From Haliotis asinina (taxonomy: Eukaryota; Mollusca; Gastropoda; Lepetellida; Haliotidae): a DNA stretch of 64,000 bases. The DNA is taken from the NCBI RefSeq assembly GCF_037392515.1, contig NC_090295.1, positions 19,980,001 to 20,044,000 on the forward strand, written 5' to 3'. The notes below the pieces were generated by a model. The model had not been told where the DNA came from and did no database searches. It was given only the letters and a program-made list of their open reading frames with translations. Shown here piece by piece: positions 33,321 to 42,805 of the stretch. Position numbers and translations under genes: made by a program. The first letter of the stretch is position 1. Every line of letters starts with the position of its first letter.

Positions 33321-34562
33321 ATGGAAAGAGAACTGTTCTTTTTAATCATCTATTTCTACCTATTTACTCCTACAGTTGTGTGCAATGCTACCCTCCTTTC
33401 TCCGAGAGATTTGGTGTCAGAATATGTATCTAACCACAATCCTTTGGATCATCCAGTGCCTATTTCCAAGTCCATTCTGGAAGTGTCTGTCAACTTTAAT
33501 CTGCTACATATTGAGGATCTGGATGAATCAAAACAAATGTTGACTACCACTGGATGGTTTTTCTTCACGTGGACTATCGATGGATTGTCATGGAATGACA
33601 GTAAATTTCAGAATATCTCAAAGATTATGGTTCCATCAAAAGACATATGGTTGCCAGACCTAGTGTTGTCAAACGCTAATGGCCGTGTTGGGGGCGAACA
33701 TCAGCCATGCACTGTTAACAGCAATGGAACCGTGGAGTGGTTCACCATAGATCGCCGTTCAACGTCGTGCACTGTTGATGTCACAGCTTTCCCGTTTGAC
33801 AAACAACGCTGTTCCTTGGATCTGACACAATGGGTTACACACACCTCAGAGATAGACTACGTATTTCAAAATGTCCCAGTATCCTTTGCCTCACTTAAAG
33901 AAAATGGAGAGTGGGAGGTTTTGGGTTCATTTGTGAAAGAATATGATACATTTGATGGTCTGTATCAGGTCCTAGAGTTAGGACTTATCCTTGGACGACG
34001 TCGGGCTTACTACATACTTACTGCCATTTTGCCTGTTTGCATCCTATCCTGTCTCAATCTGATGGTGTTCCACGTGCCTCCGGAGTCAGGAGAGAAGATG
34101 ACCCTATGTGTGTCTGTGTTGTTGGCCTATGCCGTGTGCCTGACATCCATCAACTCCTTCTTGCCCTCTGTGTCCGACCACGTGGCTCTTTTCAGCATCT
34201 ACCTCCACTACATGTTTGTGCTGAAGGCTCTGACTGTTGTGGCGTCAGTTTTTGTCCTACATCTTTACTCAGCACAGCCCAAGTCGACAATAAAGAAAAG
34301 GCTGACAAAGTTTCTTTCTGCCAATCCAAAGAAGACTGCAACCGGTGCCCTTTCAACTGGTAATCCTGGTGAGGATAATGGCCTGACTGATGCGTCTGTG
34401 AAACCCAACACGAATGCCGAGGACGCTAAACAGGTGCTGGAGCAAGAACAGTGGTTTGAAATTGTCAAAAAGGTGGACCTCCTGTTCTTTGTTGTTTTCT
34501 TAATGTTGTTCATTGTATCGACTGGAGGATTCTTCTGCGCAATTGCATTCAGACAAGTGTAG
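33321..34562 (+). CDS. Receptor G: nicotinic-like Cys-loop receptor subunit
   Basis: 413 residues from the ATG at 33321. The frame is open further upstream to 33162, but MERELFF is the start shared with H and I, and the sequence before it aligns with their non-coding flank, so I use the shorter start. The signal peptide is eight residues longer than in H. It has loop D GWFFFTW, IWLPDLVLSNA (loop A Tyr replaced by Ser), an extra Cys in QPCTVNSNGT, Cys-loop CTVDVTAFPFDKQRC, loop B Trp and loop C KEYDTFDGLYQ without vicinal Cys. RRR, M1, GEKMTLC-M2, M3, a loop of about 70 residues and M4 follow. Predicted cation-channel subunit of the cell surface. Confidence 0.92.
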   Translation: MERELFFLIIYFYLFTPTVVCNATLLSPRDLVSEYVSNHNPLDHPVPISKSILEVSVNFNLLHIEDLDESKQMLTTTGWFFFTWTIDGLSWNDSKFQNISKIMVPSKDIWLPDLVLSNANGRVGGEHQPCTVNSNGTVEWFTIDRRSTSCTVDVTAFPFDKQRCSLDLTQWVTHTSEIDYVFQNVPVSFASLKENGEWEVLGSFVKEYDTFDGLYQVLELGLILGRRRAYYILTAILPVCILSCLNLMVFHVPPESGEKMTLCVSVLLAYAVCLTSINSFLPSVSDHVALFSIYLHYMFVLKALTVVASVFVLHLYSAQPKSTIKKRLTKFLSANPKKTATGALSTGNPGEDNGLTDASVKPNTNAEDAKQVLEQEQWFEIVKKVDLLFFVVFLMLFIVSTGGFFCAIAFRQV

Positions 34563-35770
34563 TAGTCTTAATCATATGATTACTTCATTCTGACGATAAC
34601 TTGGCGTGTTCGTTATTCTGTAGATGGAGTCCGATTGTTTTGAAAATTCGATTTATCCGAGAGTGCTTTTCTCACGTCAATACGTACAGGATACGTGTTT
34701 TAGGTTATTGGGACAAAGGGGATATTGAAACTACGGGGTGATTCTCTGTATATGCGACATGTAAATAATATGTTGTTTGTCTTCAAACCAATGTTATGCC
34801 TTAATGCTAATGTGAATCTGTAAACGATCTCAGTTTGATTTAGTTATCCAGTATATACTAAACACATTGTGCTTTTAAATGTGTACCTAGATTTACTTAC
34901 CGGAAACATATATTTAGAGAACGCACTGAAAGGGATGAATGTAATCTCAAATCATTATAATAACGTCACAATATCGACATAAGCATAAGTTTGATGTACT
35001 GCCTGCTTCATGTTATCCGACCAGGTCGCTGTACTACATGTTTTTATCGTTATCTCCTTAATATCGGAATCCCTGCCAGTGAGAATTCCATGCTGAGATA
35101 AAAGGGCGTCACTGGCGCCGCCCTATTGCTTGCAGTCACTGGTCTTCCAATGAAGAAAATTAAGCACAACTGTTTGAGACAAGTATTTTCCTGTCATTCA
35201 CATTCGGCTTCAGCTGTTGTGTGTCCTAATGCTTCGTTTTATCTGCTTGTTTGCGAGCAGTTCTCAGCATGACTTCTTGCTCTACAATGAAGGCCGACTG
35301 ACGTCCAGGTGAGATTTAGGTCACGTAGCTCAAGATATAGCTCGTGACAAAGTTTAACTTGGGACGTAAACTTCATATGAAAGGGGAAGTTCGTGTGATA
35401 TCCTATATCATCCCTTACGACTTGTCTGAAATCGATAATATCATTTTCGACGGGAAGAGCTTCCACACAGACAACACTTCCCATATATGGAATGTAGACG
35501 ATTGCATTTTACATGCATACCTGCAAGAAGCGGTCGGTATTTGCCGAACTGGTTTCAATGAAATTCTGCGTAAAATATGCGTAAAGAGCTGAGGGATATA
35601 ACACCGAGGGGTTCGCTTGAAATACTGTTTGGCCGTGAGAGGGCGAGAGAGTAGACTTAATCCAATGTTGCATTAATACATTTGAACATTATAATTTGAT
35701 ACAAATAATACATGCGTATGTTTTATTTGTAATGAAGTACATGGTAACTTGCCTAGGAGCTGATAATAAG
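34563..35770. other. 3' flank of receptor G, nothing recognised
   Basis: 34780-35040 has patches in common with 32090-32170 and 57770-57850 (TCTCAGTTT.ATTTAGT). An 82-codon open frame at 35344-35592 starting MTKFNLGRKLHMKGEV has no recognisable domain and no paralogue here. I do not call it a gene. Confidence 0.4.
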
Positions 35771-35803
35771 TATTCTTACACACCCGTGGGTGAGAAACCC
35801 ATG

Positions 35804-37795
35804 TGAGATAAATGGTATCACACTAATGTGTGAGATCGATTTCTAATCCCGTGATTGGCTACTCCATGGCGATGACATAAGGTCAGTTATGACGGACTAC
35901 TTTCCTGATAAAAATTCATTGATAAACTTCTCGTGCTTCAATCATCATGCTTTTGAAATCTGTATAGCTGTCGCCTACCTTAATTGGGTGATTGCGTTGT
36001 GAAAATATACCAGTGTTTATGAAATTAACCGAACTGAGTTTAGATAGTAACATGTATGATAATCTATTTTGTTTTCTTTTGGTGTCTGCTATCGTCCTTA
36101 CTACAGATAATGCATAGTCAAGAGTTCAAAATGGCTTCAACAATGAGTAACATCTGTGTAAACGATTACGTGAAGATCGTTGGTAAAGATAAAGGGCGCG
36201 TTGTCTCCATTGTGGCTCCCCTTGAAACATCCAAAATGTACAACATTAGAACTTGCGAAAATACTTGACATGGACGGTACCGTCAGTGCCAGTATCTGGG
36301 GAGCTCGATTTACCTCCTGACTTAATTGATGAGCTGATGAAGGATGATTTTTTAATCGATGAACCTGGTGGTTGTAACGATACGGATCGACCCCCAAACC
36401 CTGAACAACTATATGATCATTCGCAAATTGACAAATTCGTTCGTGACAATCAGAACAGAAACACACAACGTAAAACAATGTACAACATGAGGCGGTTGCA
36501 AGGGTTCATTATTGCAAATGGCGACACGCGTCTTTTAGAGTCCATTCAACCAACATTATGTGTACATTTTTTTATTCCCCTCAGAAAGGATGATGGTAGC
36601 AATCATGAACCATCTACAGATCGCGGGATGTTGTCCAGCTTTGACATGTATCTCAAGTCAAAACACTACTGTTCATCACTCATCAATGATCGTGAATTCG
36701 AAAAATTAAACACTATCATCAAAACTAAACAAAATGTTCTAAAGCTTGAGGGAATGGGTAACCTACCTCGCCATGCTGAATCGCTTACCGACGATGACAT
36801 CAACAAGCTGTATGAAACAAAACAACTTGGTCCTCACGATCCCGAATCCATTTTGAACACCATGTGGTGGAACAACACCACTCATTTTGGAATCCGTAGA
36901 GCCAAACCACACACTGACATGAAATGGGGTGGTGTTGCACTTAAAACTGACTCCGACGGTAGAGAATATCTTGAACTCACAGAGAGGCAGTCGAAAACAT
37001 GCCAAGGGGATAACCCTTTAGGTATCCGTAAACTTCAGCCCAAAGCATGGGCGACTAATGGTGAGCGTTGTCCAGTATCCATGTACAAGCTGCACTCGAG
37101 CCCCCGTCCTGCAGGGAACTCCGGCCCAGATACTCCATTCTACATTGCCACTAACACCAAGGAAGCATGTTACAAATTCCCCTTGTGACTTCCTTAGTGG
37201 TAATGTCGAGCGCCAGGAAAGCAAGCAGTCTGTTTCAACGAAGAGTAGTTTCCCTTCAACTGTGAACGTAACCTCCGCAATGTCACAGTCCAGCACAAAG
37301 GTTACGCTAAATGACAAACTTTCCTCAATATTTTCAGCTCCGATGTATGGTGGGACATTCAACATTAACCTTTACGGAAGTGCAAGTCCCCCTTTTGGGA
37401 CGAAATCCAAACTGTCCCCCGATGTCGACTGTGTACAAATTGAATGAGCGTAACCTAGCACATGCTGAAATGTAATTTCACTTGAGAGAGAACCACTTAC
37501 TGTTGCAAAGTCATGGTCTTTAAGTGTTTAATAAAAGTTGTTTGATTTTTTCTTGTTTGCGTAATCATTGTTGCCTTAAAATGCACAAGTATGACTGATA
37601 CTCTCTTGTGGAGGGTTACAAATGTATGTGGAGTAAGTAGTCTGTCCAGTGACGTCACTCATTCATGACGTTGCGTTATGTATCAATGCGCCACTACAGT
37701 CCGAGAAAGGGCGAAATATGCATCAAAGTGGTAAGAGTTTAGGCGTGTAAGAAACATATTACTCTGCTTGTGTCTGTCAGATACCATTTATCTTA
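35804..37795 (+). mobile_element. Possible Crypton-type element remnant bounded by short inverted repeats
   Basis: The 16-base string TGAGATAAATGGTATC at 35804-35819 recurs inverted at 37780-37795 with one mismatch, enclosing the DUF3504-type gene remnant. A local palindrome (CACCCGTGGGTGAG, 35782 onward) lies just outside. Classical Cryptons lack inverted repeats, so these may instead be ends of another element or chance. Confidence 0.35.
36131..37447 (+). pseudogene. Crypton-derived tyrosine recombinase-like (DUF3504/KIAA1958-like), catalytic core deleted
   Basis: The main frame 36253-37188 resembles the KIAA1958/ZMYM/QRICH1 family whose DUF3504 domain comes from Crypton tyrosine recombinases: KFVRDNQNRNT, a LESIQPTLCVHFFIPLRK stretch, LYETKQLGPHDPES, TMWWNNTTHFGIRRAK (first catalytic Arg region), and LELTERQSKTCQGDN with RCPVSMYKL. 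An N-terminal piece starting MASTMSNICVNDYVK (36131) lies in another frame. After FYIATNT the frame ends, and the next frame resumes only with the family's tail (MYGGTFNINLYG near 37350). The HxxR and Tyr part of the active site is therefore missing. A dead copy of a DNA transposon gene or a decayed host relative. Confidence 0.7.
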
Positions 37796-37976
37796 CAACA
37801 AGTTGTTTCAAAACGTATCTAAAGAGCGAAAGCAAGTTTTGCGCACACATCTGGAGCAATATGTGGAAATAAAAAAAGTCTTTTCTTTTACAGGAATATC
37901 TGTCAGATATGTTGAACCACCCACTGTCATTTTAAATAAAGTTACCTATCAACCTTGTGAGTCCATCACATATAGA

Positions 37977-38080
37977 ATGAGTGAGTGAGTTGGGTTGAAC
38001 GCCTCTTTTGGTAATATTACAACAATATCACGGCGGGGGACACCTGAAATGGCCTTCACACATTGCGCCTATGTGAGGAA
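37977..38080 (-). repeat. SINE family B copy, 3' half (split by LINE L3)
   Basis: Plus strand starts GAGTGAGTGAGT and runs through AATATCACGGCGGGGGACACC to ATGTGAGGAA, up to the target repeat at 38081-38090. The remaining half is at 42751-42805, after the LINE. Confidence 0.8.
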
Positions 38081-38090
38081 TCGAACCTGG
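38081..38090. repeat. LINE L3 target-site duplication, left
   Basis: TCGAACCTGG, identical to 42741-42750. It lies in the B box of the interrupted SINE. Confidence 0.85.
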
Positions 38091-38097
38091 AAAACGC

Positions 38098-39166
38098 TTG
38101 CGATCAGGTTCAGTGCTGATTGAATGTAGCAGAAAACAACAAGCTACCAACCTGTTATCAACTGATATGTCTGTCGGAGTCCCGGTATTAGTTTCTGCCC
38201 ACAGAACACTGAATACTAGCAAAGGTATAGTTCGAGACCGTGAGCGTCTTCTAGTAGACATGACTGAACTTGATATAATGTCCGAGATGAAAGATCAAGG
38301 AGTATCTTTCGTCAAACGTTTCACAACACGGAAAAATAATGAGACTGTCCAAGCCAACACATATCTGTTTTCATTTTCAGCTCCAAAGTCAATCAAAGCA
38401 GGTTACTGCTATCTGAATGTTGACTTATATATTCCAAATCCTCTGCACTGCTTTAAGTGTCAAAAGTACGGACATGGTGTTAATACTTGCACATTGTTAC
38501 ATGTGCTCACTGTGCTGAGAATACACATGTAACCGAAGATTGTGACAGTATTCACAAAAAATGTGCAAACTGTTCAGGAAATCATCCATCCTTTTCGAAA
38601 GAATGTCCCATTTGGAAAAGGCAAATGGAAATTAACAAAATCAAATTTTCCAGGAACGTCGATTTTGCTGACGCAAGAAAGATTGTACAATATACTGAGC
38701 ACACTGAAACTTACGCCTTTGTCAGAAAAAAACATCTGAAAGCTTATCAAAAGGAACAACTACGCCAGTACTAACTTCGTCAAGCTCATGTCAGACTGAC
38801 CTGACATGGGTAAATTCAGATATTCCTCAGTCTATCGGCCCTGGTCTTCCACAGTCTGTCTCAGAACAGTCTACTCAGACAGATATAGCTCAGTCTACGC
38901 AAAAGACCGCATCTCCTTCGACTACAACTCCTTCACAGTCTGATAGAAACGATTAACAAACTGTAAAATCGAAATTCAAGACAAGGCCAGAAACTTCGAA
39001 ATCAAATCGAGCACCAAAGGGGTCAGATAGTAAAATCAAATTGTTTAACAAGTTTGGATCACTTGAGGAAATGGGTGTATCGGATCACATCCATCCCAGG
39101 GCACATAGCTTGTCGCCCTCAAAGAAAGCGCGGGGTAGATCCCCAATCAACCCACCCAAACCATAA
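38098..39166 (+). pseudogene. LINE L3 ORF1, zinc-knuckle Gag-like protein
   Basis: The N-terminal part (38098-38532) includes SIKAGYCYLNVDLYIPNPLHCFKC. The first knuckle, CFKCQKYGHGVNTC, is a perfect Cx2Cx4Hx4C. After a frame break near 38490 the second (CAHCAENTHVTEDC) and third (CANCSGNHPSFSKEC) follow. A Ser/Thr/Gln-rich region and a basic tail SPSKKARGRSPINPP end at TAA 39164-39166, which overlaps the ORF2 ATG by one base (TAATG). The stop near 38775 and another near 38955 also interrupt it. Confidence 0.8.
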
Positions 39167-42120
39167 TGTCTTCCAGAACTATAGTACAGCGGAACAACTG
39201 CAGAGAATTAAAGACAAATTTTAATGAGTTACATCTTTTAGTTCAAGACCTGGCACCATCAGTATTTTGTCTGCAAGAAACTCATTTGAAACAGACAGAT
39301 AATTTTAATCTCCGTCAGTTCGATGCATATCACTCTTTCTCACCTCCAGGTGACAAAGCCACTGGCGGATCTTCAATCCTCGTTAAGCAAAATGTTATTC
39401 ATAGCCCACTAACACTTAAAACTAATCTTCAAGCCGTTGCAGTGAGACTCACTCTTCATATTGCATTTACAATATGCTCGCTGTATATTCCGCCTTCTCA
39501 CTCTCTTAATCTGTCTGATCTTCAAGCTCTCTATGATCAACTTCCGAAACCCTGCATTATAATGGGTGATCTCAATGGCCATAATCTACTCTGGGGTGGT
39601 ACAAATACTAACACTAAGGGTAAAACACTGGAAGATTTTATTTGCAGTAATAATTTGTGTATATACAATGATGGTTCAAGCACTTATCTGCATCCTGCAA
39701 CCGGTACCTACTCGCCATCTTACACAAGATGGAATTTTTCCAAAGCAGATTTGTCCTTATTTCAAACTTTATGCACATCTAAACTACGACCCGAATGTTT
39801 TTTTGGATATGGCCGATCCTATTCACGCGTTTTCCGACGTTTTAACTGAAATAGCTGATGAGTGCATACCAAGGTCCTCTACAGCTCCACATGTACGGAA
39901 ACCATGGTTTAATGCAGACTGCAAAAATGCTAGAAAAGCGAAGAAAAAGGCAGAGAAATATTTCCGTCATCACCCAATTGTCCAAAATTTAAATAAATTT
40001 AAAATATTAAATGCAAAGGCACGTCGTACCTTCAGGCAAAACAAACGGCAATCTTGGAGAAACTATATTTCCAAAATAAATTCACGCACGCCTATGTCCA
40101 AGGTGTGGAACATGATTCAGAGAATCAAAATACAAAGGTTCAAAGTCGGCTTTTCACCATCTTAAAGGCGGTGATAATTTAATAACTGACACATCTAAAA
40201 TAAATACAATTGGCGAAACTCTTGTCAAAAACTCATCATCATCAAATTATGTTCCTGAGTTTCAGAGGTATCAGAAACAGCAGGAAACAGCAAAACTTAA
40301 TTTTGATTCCAATAACGGTGAAGATTATAATGAAGTGTTTTCATTACATGAGTTATATTCAGCTCTTGAGCAAGCTCATGACACTGCAGCGGGTGGTCAC
40401 AACATACATTATCAGCTATTAAAACACTTGCCTGAACCATGTCTTATGGCACTTTTAGATATATTTGACCAAATATTGACGTCTGGGGAATTTCCTCCTT
40501 GGCGTAATGCCATTGTAGTCCCAATACCAAAACCTGGCCCGGATCATAGAGATCCGTCGAATTACAGGCCGATATCTCTCACTAGCTGTGTCTGTAAAAC
40601 CATGGAACGTATGGTTAACCACAGATTAACTTGGTATCTTGAAACCAATAACCTGATCACTTATATTCAGTGTGGTTTCAGGAAAAATCGCAGTACCATT
40701 GATCATTTGGTACGTTTGGAATCCTTCGTTTAAAATGCTATAGTCAATAAACAGCATGCTGTATCGATATTCTTTGATCTTGAGAAAGCGTATTATACGA
40801 CCTGGAAGCATGGCATTTTGAAGGATTTACATGATTTCAGGTTGAGAGGCCGTTTGTCTCGTTTTATATCAGAGTTTTTAAAAGACAGGCAATTTCAAGT
40901 CCCAGTGGGTTGAACTCTGTCTGATCATTACAATCAGGATCAGGGTGTCCCTCAAGGCAGTATTTGTCTGTCACTTTATTTAGTATTAAAATCAACAGTT
41001 TATGTAAGGTTTTAAATGATTCAATTGATGGATCACTTTTTGAGGATGATTTTAATATCTCCTGTTGTGGTAAAAATATGCATACTATTGAACGGCAATT
41101 GCAGTTGTGTTTAAACAAAATAAATAAATGGTGTCTTGAAAACGGTTTTACATTTTCTAAATCCAAAACTAATTGTATACACTTTTGTTGAAAATATAAG
41201 CCGCTGAAGGACCCTGAACTATCTTTAAATGGCACTCCTATCAAAGTTGTAAAGGAGGCCAAGTTCTTGGGTTTAATTGTCGATTCTCATTTAACCTTCT
41301 TACCGCACATTAAATACCTTAAAGCAAAGTGCCTGAAGGCACTAGATCTGTTGAAAGTTGTTTCCAACTCAAAGTGGGGAGGGAACCAAACTACCCCCTT
41401 ACATCTATATCGATCACTCGTCCGTTCAAAACACGATTATGGCTCCATCGTATATGGTGGAGCTTGCAAAGGCAACCTTAAACTTCTTAATTCTGTCCAC
41501 CATCAGGACTTAAGACTTTGTCTTGGGTCTTTCAGAACTTCACCTATTGACAGTCTTTACGTTGAGGCCGATGAACCATCTCTTACACAACGCCGTATAA
41601 AATTATCCTTACTGTACGTTACTAAATTATACTCCAATGAATCAAATCCGGCATATAACTGTGTGTTCAATCCACTCTATGAGGATTTGTACGACAAGTC
41701 TTCTCTTGTTCCACCTCTAGGGCATAGAATTAGACCCTTTCTTTCTTCGGCCGGAAATGACCTGGAAAACATAGCTCCCTCCCGTCTTCTTTCTTCTCCT
41801 CCTTGGCAGTTGGTTAGGCCACAAGTTGACCTAACATTAACTACTTTTTAAAAAAAATCAGAAACGAATGAATTACATATAAACAAGAATATAATCGATT
41901 GAAACATACGTTTAACAATTATAAATCCTTATTTACAGATGGGTCCAAGGACGGTGGCGCAGTGGCTTGTGCCACTGTCACTGGATACAAAACAATATCT
42001 TTTAGATTACCAGATAATAGTTCTATTTTTACAGCTGAGAACCACGGCCAAGCATATCCTGCTTGACTGTGTTGAATTATCATAAGGGATAAATATTTCA
42101 ATGTAAAACACTTTCGGACC
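39166..42120 (+). pseudogene. LINE L3 ORF2: endonuclease, reverse transcriptase, partial RNase H
   Basis: The endonuclease starts at the ATG at 39166: CLQETHLKQ, FSPPGDKATGGSS and MGDLNGHNLLWGG are present, but after PATGTYSP about 46 residues containing the SDH-type catalytic segment are deleted. The RT runs from about 40450: NAIVVPIPKPGPDH, SNYRPISLTS, CGFRKNRSTIDHL, FFDLEKAYYTT and VPQGS, with LFEDDF in place of the usual (F/Y)xDD box. A thumb-like region continues to 41851. RNase H retains LFTDGSKDGGAVACA (about 41930) and then breaks off by deletion. Several stops and frame changes are present, so it is inactive. Confidence 0.85.
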
Positions 42121-42740
42121 TTTTTAACACAGTCAATACTCATTTAATTATTGGATTTTTAAAAGAAATTGATTTCCTTGTTGAATTATAATTGATATGT
42201 TCTGTAGATAGTTGTAGTTTAATGGTTGGTAGTATAAATTAGGAACATTGATCATTAGTGGCTGTACCCTCAAAAGGGGTTGAAGTATTGTAAAATTATT
42301 GTCCTCCTGAGAGGGTACGTAAGTCCCAAAATTTTCAAAGTAAATTTATACTTTCCAGGATTTTTAAGTGTAGTATTTGTGTTATTTTAATTTTGGCTAA
42401 AATTTCTTACAATCGCCAGCGGTTGAGGGGATGGTATAAATCCAACTAGGGCCCATGCAGGTAGCAAAGGTACTGTAAGTCCCCATGGTCCCTAGTGTGG
42501 TGATCTACCTTCAGTTGTTGGCGATCTATAGTCTGTTTTTATATTGTGTTGTCCCTTCTAGATAAAATGTTTTATATATAAGTACTAGTTTTACATGTAT
42601 ATCTGTGATATTCTATTTATTTCACTGTCCTTTGTCGACATATTTTTGATATATGCATACAATCCATTTAAATGTTAAATGTTCTCGTCACGATATGGCT
42701 GAGGTATTGCCGATGTGACGTTAAATATTAACTCACTCAC

Positions 42741-42805
42741 TCGAACCTGGACCTTTGGCGTGACCTGCGAACGCTTTAACCACAAGGCTACCCCACGCCC
42801 CTCAC
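42741..42805 (-). repeat. LINE target-site duplication (right) and 5' half of the split SINE B
   Basis: TCGAACCTGG at 42741-42750 is followed by ACCTTTGGCGTGACC, GCGAACGCTTTAACCAC and AAGGCTACCCC, the complement of the A-box end of family B. It completes the SINE begun at 37977. Confidence 0.85.

Larger units (their letters stand above)
38091..42740 (+). mobile_element. LINE L3, 4.65-kb copy inserted into a SINE
   Basis: Plus-strand copy bounded by the 10-base duplication TCGAACCTGG. It has ORF1 with three zinc knuckles, ORF2 with endonuclease, RT and a mostly deleted RNase H, a 3' UTR with CCATGGTCCCTAGTGTGG, and a tail ATTAACTCACTCAC. It is probably truncated within or near the ORF1 start. 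The clean duplication shows an insertion event rather than rearrangement, but frame breaks show age. Confidence 0.92.

Noticed and set aside
35344-35592. 82-codon frame starting MTKFNLGRKLHMKG
   Set aside because: No recognised domain, no paralogue in the other receptor units and no neighbour context. It could be chance.
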